NCBI RefSeq assembly: GCF_011075055.1
Contig: NC_058139.1
Location: forward strand, 1,721,825-1,785,824
Length of the DNA: 64,000 nucleotides
Origin: Mangifera indica
Lineage: Eukaryota; Streptophyta; Magnoliopsida; Sapindales; Anacardiaceae
Reading direction: 5' to 3'
The notes beneath the pieces are model-generated. The model was given only the letters and a program-made list of their open reading frames with translations. It was not told the origin of the DNA and ran no database searches. Of the stretch, positions 37,618 to 49,100 are shown piece by piece (position 1 is the stretch's first letter; every line of letters begins with the position of its first letter). The position numbers were made by a program, and so were the translations under genes.

Positions 37618-40600
37618 ATGGTGGCAGACAAGAGCAAGAGGACCAAAGTAGAAGAAGAAAACGCTGAGCCCATCGACTCGGAACTTGTTCTGTCAATCGA
37701 GAAACTTCAAGAGATCCAAGATGAGCTTGAAAAGGTGATATATATACACAAATATTTTAAAGTTTGTTTTTTTCTATGTTTGTGTTTATGTTTATGTATG
37801 TGTTAATGTTCCTTTCTTTTTTGGGATTACTTAATACATTTTGTTTGGTCGTCGAGAGAATTGATCAAAATAAGGTAGAAAAGTTATGGGCTTTAATTTT
37901 GGTGTTTTGATGGAGATTTAGTATAATTGAGTGCTGTAAGTACAGTGTATAAGTCTCAATAAATTTATTGGCAGTTTATATTTGTTTCGAAGGGGTAAAT
38001 TAGATTCTCAGAAGATTTCAATGTAAACTCCTTTATAAGAATTTTGCTTTGTCCGTTCATCTTATTACTGTTTTACTTTCTAATTGTTCTGTCAGATGTA
38101 TATTGGTTCTTTCCGCTTTGTTTATGATTGATTGTATAAGTTACTTTTTGTCCCGAAGAAACTGCACTGTGAACCACATTGAGACATCTCTATTGTATTT
38201 GTGCATGATTTGAAGTGCATAGTTATTCCAGGTGTTTTTTTCTTTTTGGGAGGGTCTGTGACGTAAATTGATTTGATGTTTCTGGGCAGTGCTGATAAAA
38301 ATAGATGTTTGTTTGCTTGATCTTAAAACTGCTGCATTATTCACCACATTTTAGATTTGATTTTGGTTGTTAAGGAAGTTTTTAAGTCTAAACTGCAGTC
38401 TGTTTTCCTTTACGTCATTAGTATAGCTTGAATGTCTCAATTGATTCATGTTAATTGCTTGCATTTAACATGAATGTCTACTGTCATATGTTTAATTTCC
38501 TGAAGTTTGAATTTTTTATTCTATTTTTCCTGCTTTGAATTGATATTAGTATTACATCTACTATGGACATATGATAATTTTCATTTATGTTGGAGTGCAT
38601 TTGAGTATGAATGTATTCACTCGCAAAATTATTAATCAAATTGAATCTCATAAAAATTTCCTCTTTCTGTTTATCATCTAGATCAATGAAGAGGCAAGTG
38701 AGAAAGTTTTAGAAGTGGAGCAGAAATATAGTGAGATACGCAAGCCAGTTTATGATAAGCGGAATGACATAATTAAATCCATTCCTGACTTCTGGTTAAC
38801 TGCTGTGAGTAGTTTGTTCATAATTTTTTACTTGGAGAAAACTATAAAATTAATGAACTATCATGATTGAAAGCTTCTTGTGGTTGACTTGTTTCTCACT
38901 CTATGTAGTTTATTAGTCATCCTGCTCTTGGTGAACTTTTAAGTGAAGAGGATCAAAAGGTTTGAATGCTGCTTCCTTAAGAATTAATGTTGATTTTTTG
39001 CAGTTATTTATTTGCAGCTTCCTTTTTAATCTTTAGAAGTTGAACTGCTATTACACTCTTAGATTTATTCAAGCACACCAGCCTTTAACCATGATGCCTG
39101 AAAAGTAGTTTTCTATTTCTTCAATTGATTTGTTTTTCTGTTTAAAGTTTTTAATTGTCCATCTGCTCTGCTTTCTACCTTGATAGATATTCAGGCACTT
39201 GAGCTCTCTGGAGGTGGAGGACTTTAAAGATGTCAAATCAGGATACTCTATTACATTTGTGAGTTTATTTCTTAATTTTTTGGAACAATTAGAAGCTCGC
39301 TCTTTATTCAGACTTAGCTTGAATATTAGCAATGTCGATTTATTCTTTTATTGGTGGATGTACTGATGTGTTTTTTCTGTTTCTTTTGATTTTCTAGAAC
39401 TTCAATCCCAATCCTTATTTTGAGGATACCAAACTTACAAAGACTTTCACCTACCTTGATGATGAAGGTTCAATGAAAATTACTGCTACACCAATTAAGT
39501 GGAAAGAGGGAATGGTGAGGGCTTTTTCTGTTCAGTGCTTTCTTACAAGTGTATCTTTGTTGTTCTGTTCTGGTTTTGATTTGATTACATTTCTTCCGTA
39601 TAAAGGGTTTACCGAATGGAGTTAATCATGAGAAGAAAGGGAACAAGCGTCCATTTGCTGAAGAAAGGTTGGATTTTTATTTATTGGCAAATTTTGTAAT
39701 TCAGAACTTTATTTCACTGCTGTGCTTATATTTTGGTTTTTCCTTTATTGAGGATTTAATCAGAGGACATATGCAATAATCTAAACTAGTTGCTTCTTAA
39801 ATAGAAATTGGTAAGTTCGATGAATGATGATCACTCTTTTGATTGGGGGTCCTCAAAGTTTTTAGAAAATTTTAATTTAGCTGAGCATTGTTTGCCTGGG
39901 GTTTAAAATTTCAATTAATGGTGTGATGCGTTATCTATGTTTGTCAGTTGCTGAACATTGATGGATTAGTGATATCTCTATACTTTATGAATGTACTAGT
40001 ATTGTACTATTTATTATCAAGGTTTTAATCGTTCTTTAAGGTTTCATTCATCAATTAACCTAATGTTGTGGAGCATTAGGTTTCAATGGTTGTGCACTTC
40101 TGTAGAAGTGAAGAAATATGGCTTTTATTGTCCATCTTTTTTATAATTTATCTTTTTGTTAAATGCGTATATTGAATTTTAAAGCTTGAAATATATATGG
40201 TATTGTGTGCATTGACAACATGCTTTCCGAAGTATCTGTCAAGCTAAGAATGTTATGCGTGGGCAACATGCTTCTTATCTAATCTGCAGTTCATAAATGT
40301 AGTATCCTTATTGTCAAAACTCTTACATTCTGATTTTTCATATACACATCTGTGCTCAACATCTTACTTTTGATATTGCAACTATGAATGCAGTTTCTTT
40401 AGCTGGTTTAGTGATACTCAGGAGAAGGATACCTTGGACGGCATGCATGATGATGTAAGTTCCATTACTGTATACTAATTGATTGCGAGATCCATGCCAA
40501 TCGAATAGATTGATTATAGAGATTCTTGAATTGAGGCTTTTTTTCTCTTAAATATTGCAGGTTGCAGAGATCATCAAGGAGGATTTATGGCCCAATCCTC

Positions 40601-41523
40601 TCACCTACTTTAACAATGTGCGTTCTTTTTTCCTCTGGGCTTTGTTTTTTACATTTGCCTTTGTGTTAGTTGAAGTTTGTTTATGACATGAAATCTTTTT
40701 TCTGCTTCCCTCTCTAACTTCAATTTATGTGTTTTAGGAAGCTGATGAAGAGTTTGAGGGGGAGGAAGCTGATGAAGAGGTAATTGAAGGTCCTCTTACA
40801 AAAAAAAAAAAGCAAGAAGATAATTCAATCAGTGTTTTTTTACCTGAAGTTCATTTTAGGATATCTATCCTGGTTTTGCCTTATTAGTCAGTGTTATTAG
40901 TTCTTCACTGTTTTCATTGTTTGCCAATTCATATTTTCTAGTGGTCATCATTGTGTGTTTGTGTTTGCAGTACTTAAAAAAAGAAGATGCTTTTATTGAA
41001 GGAAAAACTAGGAGCTTTAGAGCTTTCTTAGTGTTTGAATTCTGAATTCTTGAATAGAACAACTTAAGAACAGAAACTCGAATATAAATGGGGACCTTTT
41101 ACCTGCTTAAAATATCTCTCCATTGAGAAATTAGGTTTCATTGGTACATGTTATTAATCTGAATGGTGAAGGCATGTTACTGATATCTGGTTTTCAAACT
41201 AAATGTCAAAAATTTACAGATCAGATGTAATAGAGATGGAGTTCTTTTTCTTGATCTACCGAGCAAGCAATATTTTTCTGACCTTTAACTCCCTTCTCTT
41301 GTAACATTAGCACAATGCATTCTAGTGTTGTATACAAAGATAGAATAACTTGGGAGGCCTCAAACCTTTGTGAGGGGAACCTGTTGAGTTGCAGGCAAAA
41401 ATATACTGATACTGTTGTTGATTTCTCATCATTTGACAGGGAAAAGAAGATGACGACTCCGATGATGATGAGGATGATCAAGAAGATGATGATGACGAAG
41501 ATGGCGATGAGGATGGCAACTGA
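37618..41523 (+). CDS. NRP1: NAP1-related histone chaperone (NRP1/SET-like)
   Basis: Ten exons join in phase to 261 residues: 37618-37734, 38682-38804, 38909-38959, 39187-39258, 39398-39514, 39606-39667, 40394-40454, 40561-40617, 40738-40779 and 41440-41523. The protein opens with the dimerisation helix ([35 protein letters not shown]). It continues with the SET/NAP fold ([62 protein letters not shown]) and ends in an Asp/Glu tail. This matches Arabidopsis NRP1/NRP2, nuclear H2A-H2B chaperones needed for root growth, heat response and somatic recombination. As I recall, NRP1 (At1g74560) also neighbours OTP87 and the CYP98A8/9 pair in Arabidopsis, which supports NRP1 rather than NRP2. Confidence 0.94.
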
Positions 41524-42521
41524 GTTATCCTCAACAGAACAGTCACTTATATTAGCTGCTTTCTTTGCTTTCGTATCAACTTGATGTAAAGTTATCCCTA
41601 GTGGTTTCTTTAGCAAAATGATGGGGAGGATGACCAACTTGACTCTTTGATGATAGTTTTCTCTAGTGTGTAAGCAAACATCATTGTCATGCCATGGTTC
41701 TGACTGTTATTTATTTTTACTTAAAAGGCCCTTCTTTCATGTTCTCTTCTTGAGTGTATTTTTGTTGGTTCCCCCTTCCCCCCGGTTATACCTGTTAGAT
41801 GCTGTTGTGTGGTTTTTTAAACCCCTTTTTTTAATTTTGTTTTAAGCTCCACCAATGGGGAAAAAACAGAGTCAGAATACTATGTGGTGTAACGATGCTG
41901 GGGCATCTTTCCTATATAAATTAGAATTCAAAGGATTTATCGATGGTAGGAGCTCTGTTTGATAGCTCATTTTCATTGGACTTTACCAGCTTTATATGCG
42001 ATAACCTGTTGAGTATTTTGTTAATTTAAAATAAAGTAAATTAAATTCTAAGAATTAATCCTTTTTTATTTTCTCAAGTACCTTGGATCTTAAAATTTGA
42101 GGAATTGGCATACAACAAGTAACCGTGTGCTAGCTTCTTAACAATATCTTCAGGCAACGCCAAATTGCCAACAGATCATCTACTCTGTTCCATAATTGAT
42201 TTTGGGATCGTTCCAGTTAGAAGTCTGCGCAAATGGTTGGCTTTCTGCTTTGCATCAGGCAATTTGGTACTTCAAATGACTCAAATTTCTGCAACCGAGG
42301 TCACACTCTTGCCAATTTGTCCTGACTAAAGTGGTGTTTAACAACTGTGTGCTGGAATCTTAATAAGATAATCGAGGCAGGCCAAATTGCCAACAAATAA
42401 TCTATTTTTTTCCCCAAGCTGACGAGTGAAAGGGGAAAATACAGTGATTTTTTCTGCGCAAGATTCATCATATCTATATATTCGTAGGATCAGCCTCAAT
42501 TATTGAGCCAGGAGTCTTGAA
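41524..42521. other. NRP 3' UTR and dioxygenase upstream region
   Basis: No gene is seen. A diverged repeat of about 70 bp (AACAAGTAACCGTGTGCTAGCTTCTT against AACAACTGTGTGCTGGAATCTT, with CAAATTGCCAACA shared) links about 42112-42180 and 42340-42405. It is probably a small local duplication upstream of the dioxygenase. Confidence 0.45.
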
Positions 42522-43348
42522 ATGGATTACTCCATTCCCACTGTTGATCTCTCGCCTTTCTTCAGAGAAAATGATGAGGATGGCAAGAGGAAAGCCATAG
42601 AGGTGATAAGAGAAGCTTGCAGCACCTATGGCTTCTTCCAAATTGTGAACCATGGGGTTCCCCCAACTTTGATGCGCAGATCCCTGGAATTGTCCAAGAC
42701 ATTTTTCAGTTTTTCAGATGAAGAGAAACGCAAGTCTAGTCCAGGGTCCTGTGCTCCCCTTCCAGCCGGTTACAGCAGGCAGCCTCTAAACTCCCCGGAC
42801 AAGAATGAGTATCTACTGATGTTTCCACCGGCATCTGCCTTCAATGTGTACCCTGAAAACCCACCTGAATTCAAGTATGTTTTTGCGGTATCTTTTTATC
42901 TTTATTCCTGGAATTTTGTTCTTTAACATTTTTTATTTTGATAGAAAGGTATTGGAAGAAGTGTTCTCCCATTTAAGGAAGACGGGTTCGCTTATAGAGA
43001 GCATAGTGAATGAGTGTTTAAATCTCCCTCCCGACTTCCTCAAAGAATATAATCATGATAGGAGCTGGGATTTCATGACAGCCTTGCATTACCTCCCAGC
43101 TACTGAATCTGAAGATAATGGGATAACAGAACATGAAGATGGGAATTGTGTTACATTTGTTTTCCAAGATGAAGTTGGAGGCCTAGAGGTTAAGAAGGAC
43201 GATCAGTGGATACCAGCAACTCCTGCTCAAGACACAATTGTTGTCAATTTAGGCGATGTTATTCAGGTACCGACAATTATATTGGCGATTTTCTCATTTC
43301 AAACTAGAAGATTTTATCTCCTGTGATTGATATTGCTTTTTTGATTTT

Positions 43349-43383
<35 letters not shown>

Positions 43384-43668
43384 GAACACTGGGAGAAGGT
43401 GCTTAGCAACAACAAACTGAAGAGTGCAACCCACAGAGTGGTGAGAGTGAAAGGGAAAAGCCGATATTCGTATGCTTTCTTCTATAACCTGCAAGGAGAT
43501 AAATGGGTAGAGCCATTGCCGCAGTTCAGCACGGACATTGGAGAGCCACCAAAGTACAGAGGATTCTTATACAAGGACTACCAGGCATTAAGGATGAGAA
43601 ACAAGACTCACCCACCTACCAGGCCTGAAGATGTAATTCACATAACCCACTATGCCGCCACCACCTAG
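42522..43668 (+). CDS. 2-oxoglutarate/Fe(II)-dependent dioxygenase (DOXC class)
   Basis: Exons 42522-42874, 42945-43266 and 43399-43668 join in phase to 314 residues, the usual length of plant 2-ODDs. The N-terminal DIOX_N part is clear (IPTVDLSPFF, EACSTYGFFQIVNHGVP). In the double-stranded beta-helix the iron ligands are H181 and D183 (EHEDGN) and H237 (SATHRVV). The 2-oxoglutarate-binding R-x-S is R247-Y-S249. The family includes flavonoid, gibberellin, ACC-oxidase-like and demethylating enzymes. The substrate cannot be read from the sequence. It is closest in style to the uncharacterised flavonol-synthase/flavanone-3-hydroxylase-like group. Its neighbour CYP98A is on the opposite strand, tail to tail, and need not be related in function. 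Confidence 0.92.
43354..43382. repeat. (CT)n microsatellite in dioxygenase intron 2
   Basis: About 14 CT units lie some 15 bases before the acceptor of the last exon, acting as an extended polypyrimidine tract. Confidence 0.9.
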
Positions 43669-44321
43669 CAAAATACCATATCATCAACCAACATACATTT
43701 GTTTTGCAGCTTTTGTTTCTAAAAGTACTGGTTTCTAATCCTGGAATGTGAAAACTATTTGAAATTGCCATCGACAGTGTAACGATGCAATATTTGGATT
43801 AATGAAAGTTGATGAAACAGCCAGCGGCTCAGACTATATAATATGTGTGTTGACTTAGACTTAGTTTATAAATGATTTATTATCTTGAGCTCAGCCATTT
43901 TGTTTCTGTTAAGGTGTCATTGTCGAGCTGGCTTGTCTGGTCTATTTATCAAGGGCAGGCGGTAAAATATTAGGGTGTTTAAGTCGTGGGAACCACATAA
44001 ATTGACGCACATAGATGATCTATGCAAGCATGCTTTCAGGTTCAGCTAAGCTTCCTTCTTTTCTTGTTTATTTTGTTGATTATTAATTCATTATGATGAA
44101 AGCATATATCAAATATCGAGATTAATAAAATAAAGTAAATAATTTAGCTTGCCATAACTACTCTGCTTACCATCTAAACACCTAAACAAGGGAAACAAGT
44201 TTGCATGTGTACTGTTAATTCCAGTTATGTAATTTTCAAATTCAGTAAGTTTATGTACACCCACTTTATGAATCAATTCAAAATTTCAGATTATTATTAA
44301 AAATTGTCGAACCTAAGATGT
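43669..44321. other. Intergenic DNA between convergent genes
   Basis: Contains the 3' ends of the dioxygenase and, from the other strand, of the CYP98A gene. No gene, repeat or RNA was recognised. Confidence 0.5.
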
Positions 44322-45845
44322 TCATTCGTACAAGTGTATAGGCAACCTCATCGAAGGAACAACCTTCAAGGGAGTCCCCATGTAAGTGACCAATCCAGGC
44401 CTCATTGACATGTCAATCTCCTCTGACCTAACAGCATCAGGCAGAGTCCATCTAAAATGATGCAACAGGTGACCGAGCATTGACATTACCAAGTTTGTGG
44501 CTAGCTGTGCCGCCGGGCATATGCGCCTTCCTGCACCAAATGGTAGCAGCCGAAAATCATGGCCCTTCATGTCAACATCCTTCTGCAAGAACCTTTCAGG
44601 CCTAAACTCAAGGGGGTCGTTCCACACAGAGGGGTCTCGGCCAATAGCCCAAACGTTTACATGAACTATAGTCCCCTTGGGAAGATCATATCCGCCGATT
44701 TTGACTCTGCAATTGGCTCTATGGGGCAGCAGCAATGGCGTTGGAGGGTGTAATCTTAGTGACTCCTTGGCTACACATTGTAAGTAAGGGAGGTTGACGA
44801 TGTCTGCTTCGTTGACCACACGATTCAACCCAATAACGCGTTCGAGTTCCTCTTGAGCCTTGTGTTGAACCCGTGGGTTCTTGACCAACTCAGCCATGGC
44901 CCATTCAACTGAGACTGCTATAGTGTCCATGCCTGCAGTGATCATGTTCCAAACCAATCCATTAATGGTGTCCTCACCGAGGTTATATTTTGCCTCAAGA
45001 CCAAGCAACGCATCTGCAAAATGTTGCTTCCCGTTGTCACTCTTAGTTCTTTTAGCCCTATGTTCGTCCATTATATCTCGGACTAATCGGCTTTTACGAG
45101 CCAAATGCTTTGAAAGTGCCTCACCATTATAGAAGCATAAGACCCATTTTAGCCACCCAATGTGTTCGACCATGTCCATAAATGTGCTAAGCTTAAACTC
45201 AGCAGCTAAAATTGCTTGCAATTCTAATCCTTGATTATCCATTATCCCTTCTTTACTCACAAAACTGTTCCCAAACACTAATCTTGTTATAACATTAAAC
45301 GCTACTGAACCCAAATACTTTCTCAAAACCAAACCTTTACCACCACGATTATCAGGATTACCATTGCAGAAGCCTTTGAAAATTGATTCAATCATGGCTC
45401 TAACTGCATCTTCTCTAATGGGTCTAACAGCTTCAACGCTTTTAGGTGAGAACAACTCAAGGTAACACACTTTTCTTACTTTAACATAGTGAGGGCCATA
45501 ATCAGCCCATATAAGGTCTCTGCCATTTTTGGTAAGGAAATCTGCCGCCATGGTTCTGTGCCTATTCGCCAGTTGATGGTCGTTGTCTTTGAGCACTTCC
45601 ATGGCTAATTCTGAGTTTGACACTACAACATTCAAAGTTGAGCCCAGCCAGACAGAGATTATGGGGCCATAAATCTTTGACCACTCAGTGTAACTCATCA
45701 ATCTATCTGGTTTCAGCTGGAAAATGTTTCCAATGAGTGGCCAGGGGTATGGACCCGGTGGAAGCTTATATCTCAGCCATTGACGAAGTCTGTGAGTAAG
45801 TAAGATAACCACCAACAGCAGGAAGCATCCCAGAGAGAAAGCCAT
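44322..45845 (-). CDS. Cytochrome P450 CYP98A, intronless (CYP98A8/9-like)
   Basis: One open frame of 507 residues. An N-terminal membrane anchor is followed by the proline hinge [10 protein letters not shown]. The I-helix is AGMDTI, with the oxygen-activating Thr kept; the ExxR is KESLRLHPP, the PERF motif is RPERF, and the haem loop [11 protein letters not shown] has its Cys at residue 443. Long stretches are identical to CYP98A ([49 protein letters not shown]). CYP98A3 is the lignin enzyme p-coumaroyl shikimate/quinate 3'-hydroxylase of the endoplasmic reticulum, and its gene has introns. Absence of introns and position next to NRP1 fit the retroposed CYP98A8/CYP98A9 lineage, which hydroxylates coumaroyl-spermidine conjugates in pollen-coat phenolamide synthesis. 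Divergence from CYP98A3 in the substrate regions supports a changed role. Substrate is inferred. Confidence 0.9.
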   Translation of the reverse strand: MAFSLGCFLLLVVILLTHRLRQWLRYKLPPGPYPWPLIGNIFQLKPDRLMSYTEWSKIYGPIISVWLGSTLNVVVSNSELAMEVLKDNDHQLANRHRTMAADFLTKNGRDLIWADYGPHYVKVRKVCYLELFSPKSVEAVRPIREDAVRAMIESIFKGFCNGNPDNRGGKGLVLRKYLGSVAFNVITRLVFGNSFVSKEGIMDNQGLELQAILAAEFKLSTFMDMVEHIGWLKWVLCFYNGEALSKHLARKSRLVRDIMDEHRAKRTKSDNGKQHFADALLGLEAKYNLGEDTINGLVWNMITAGMDTIAVSVEWAMAELVKNPRVQHKAQEELERVIGLNRVVNEADIVNLPYLQCVAKESLRLHPPTPLLLPHRANCRVKIGGYDLPKGTIVHVNVWAIGRDPSVWNDPLEFRPERFLQKDVDMKGHDFRLLPFGAGRRICPAAQLATNLVMSMLGHLLHHFRWTLPDAVRSEEIDMSMRPGLVTYMGTPLKVVPSMRLPIHLYE

Positions 45846-46077
45846 TAGAAGAACACATGAATTGCTTCATCTAGTTTGACAATTATAAATACAGTTGAAC
45901 AGTTTCACGTCCTTTATATGTTGAATTAAAAATAAATATACAAACAATTCTTTCCCGGAGGCATGAATGGAATGAAATTTTAATTTTTTACAGAGAACAA
46001 GTAAAATCGGAGGAGAATAATGCTCATGAAATGACATGTACTTAGGTGATATGACCACCTGTGAAAATTGACACACA

Positions 46078-46135
46078 CACGTGGCATCACTAGAAACAAG
46101 ATCAAATTGTCAAATGTTGATAAACACAGCACGTG
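46078..46135 (-). promoter_or_regulatory. Two G-boxes upstream of the CYP98A gene
   Basis: CACGTGGC (46078-46085, an ABRE-type core) and CACGTG (46130-46135) lie about 230 and 285 bases upstream of the start codon. They could bind bZIP or bHLH factors. Their role is inferred from position only. Confidence 0.4.
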
Positions 46136-49100
46136 CAAATGTCTTGGTGTCATTACAAAGATGCCAAAACAGTAGACATGTTCATATTTTTCATCTTTTT
46201 TTTCCTTCTTTACTTTTACTTTCTTTCTGGGTTATGCCTTATGGGCAAAGGAAAGTGAAAAAAAAAGATATATTTTATATATTTTTTCTGAATTCTGGTT
46301 GTGAAAAGAAGAAGCAGTTTAAAAAGGATTGAAATTGAAAAGAAAAAGGTGAACGAGATGATTGAGTTGATAAATGAGTTGTTAAAGTCTGTCTTGTTAA
46401 TTGTTATCAAACACTTATAGGCTACCGCATGACGCCAATAAAAGTACACGACAAAAGATGAAGAATTTCATTTCTTACCCTTAATTTGATGAAAAGTCTA
46501 TTTTCACCTATCAAGTTTAGAAAATTTATATTTCTACCCTCTGTTTGATAGTCATAGACTCATAGTAATAAAAAAAAATCTCTAATGATATAGATAAGAA
46601 AATTACATTTTTATCCTAAACACTTTAAATTTCTTTTTCATTTCTCAGCTACTAGAAAACACCAAGAAAAGTTGATAGATTTAAAAATGATAATTTTTAG
46701 ATATAAAAAGTTTACATCGTGACTCAAAAAGTTAGATAAGATAATATCCCGACTTTTTTGCCTTACTCTCATGTTTTCAACGATATTATTTAATTTTTTT
46801 CAATTTTTAATATTCTTTTAGTAATTTTTTGATATTGTTCTCTTATTTTTTATATTCTTCTTTCGTCTTTTATGTCTTCGATGGTTGTCTAACATTATCT
46901 TTCAATTTTCGATGTGTTCTAATTACTTTGTTTTTAGCATCAGTCTCTTTATTTTCGACATAATTCTCACCGATGGGTTCCTTACCTTATCCCGCATATA
47001 TTTTGACTATTTAGTTTTAAGATATTTTTGCCTTTTTCACCTATTTCAAACAGTAAGAACTCACTTGTACATCACATGGTGAAAAATAGTCAATACAGGA
47101 AAAGTCAGTAAATATGATTCCCTGAACAAAGTAAAAGCTACCCAAACCCAAAAAAATGGTTGAAAAGATATTGGTCTGTTTCGGTTGAGTGGGATATTTT
47201 AAAGCGTAGTAGAGGAGATAATTTTGATGTGGTCCAATTACATTTGTAACTTTGGCTTTATGTTTAAATTTGGAGGGATTATGTTTTACAGGATTGGTTT
47301 CTACTTTGGGTGTCATTTTATGCTTAGGTGGTGAATTCTGATTGGCTGTCACCAAGATTGCTTGGATAACATATCCACAACTTATCACTCTTTGCCACTT
47401 TATTATTGTCAGATACCCCTTATTCCCTTTCAACCAATGGAAACTTGCCGTCGTCTTTGCATTATTTCTCCAAGTCAATATCTTTGTACCATTTATTACG
47501 ATTTGAATTTTCTTATTACCGATTTTGTCCACCAACGGATACTTGCTGTCAATTTTCATATTTAATACATATAAAAAATATATATTTTTTAAAAAATTTA
47601 AAAATATATACAATTTAATTGATATATTATATAGTATATATTATTATTAATGATAGTTTTAAATAAGTGATAATAGGATGAATATATAAATAAAAAAATT
47701 TAAAATTTTAATAAGTGATTATAACATTTTTTTTAAGTTGTTAATGTGATAATTAAAATATTATATGTATGATATAATATATAGTCTACATAATATGAAA
47801 AATTCGGTTTTTGATATATGATACTATTCGATCATCATAAATATGATTATTGTATTTGAAAATAAATTTTTAAGTACTATCACAAAGGCCCTATTTTGTA
47901 TATTCATTATTGATGTTGGTGATATTAACACGATAAAGGGATTCAATACCATATAGATTTATAGTCATATAATTTCAAGAGTTTCGCATAAACACTCGTA
48001 AATTATTTTTGGAAGTTAATCAGTTTACGCTATCGATAAAAGTTATGTCAATCTATAAAAAAGATCTTTTGAATGCATATATAATTTACTTTGATCAAAT
48101 AATTAATTATCTATCCATTCATTTTAGCGATTTAATAAAATTTTAATTCTTTAAATAATTATATTTCATCGATAAAAAGTTTGTTTGAAGGTGGTTTCCC
48201 GAAATTGAAGGGACAAGTTTTTTTATGGCAAACGTCATAAATTGGCTCTACACTAAACTCTAATTATTATTATTGTTTTCAATAATATTCAATCAACTAT
48301 GGATGTTATTTGAAAGAGAGACAAGGCTATCTATGAAATCAATCCAAAATAGAAATTTAATTTTCTTATCCCAAAATGATAGCACATTTTGTCAACACAA
48401 TGTCTAACATCAAGAATAAAAGAAAATCTAAGTGTGGATTATTTTTGCTTTTCCTAGAAAACGACCCCTCAATTATTTTTAACCTTTTAAAGCATATTCC
48501 ATGATATCAAAACCAAACTTTAAATAATTCCCAAATAAGTTTATTCCTTTCATAAAATAAAATAATAAAAAAATATTTTTAATATATAAATAATATAATA
48601 CATATAAATAAACAAATTATAAATATAAATAAATTAATATGTTTTATATATATATATATTTATATTTAATTTAATTATATATTAATTAGTTATATTTATT
48701 AATATTTAATTATCTATGTATGAAATATTATAGTTAATATATACATGGGTTTAAAATCAGATTAGGTTATTTTATTTTACTAATAAAAACAAATTTGATT
48801 CATTTAAAAATTATTTTTAAAGTTTATCAGATTGAACCATACTATTCAAATAATTAAATTAAAAAATTGGATTTAAACGGATTAACAAAAAATCAAATTT
48901 TTGAAAAATTTTGTATTTTGTTAAAAAACATATACTTTCAAATGGGAAAAATATATAAAAATAAAAAATTTAAATTTTGAAGTGAATTTAATGTAAAAAA
49001 TTCGGAAGGCATTTTATTGAGTGCGTGACATGTACTTCAGTGGTCACATCCAGAAATTTAGGAGGACGACAGCTTCAAATTTGATCACGCTCCTTCGTGA

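Noticed and set aside
41221..41637. 138-codon minus-strand frame over the NRP1 tail
   Set aside because: It is the antisense shadow of the Asp/Glu-rich GATGAT repeat in the last NRP1 exon.
47041..47613. 190-codon minus-strand open frame
   Set aside because: No domain resemblance, AT-driven composition, no promoter or splice support. The length is within what AT-poor patches allow by chance.
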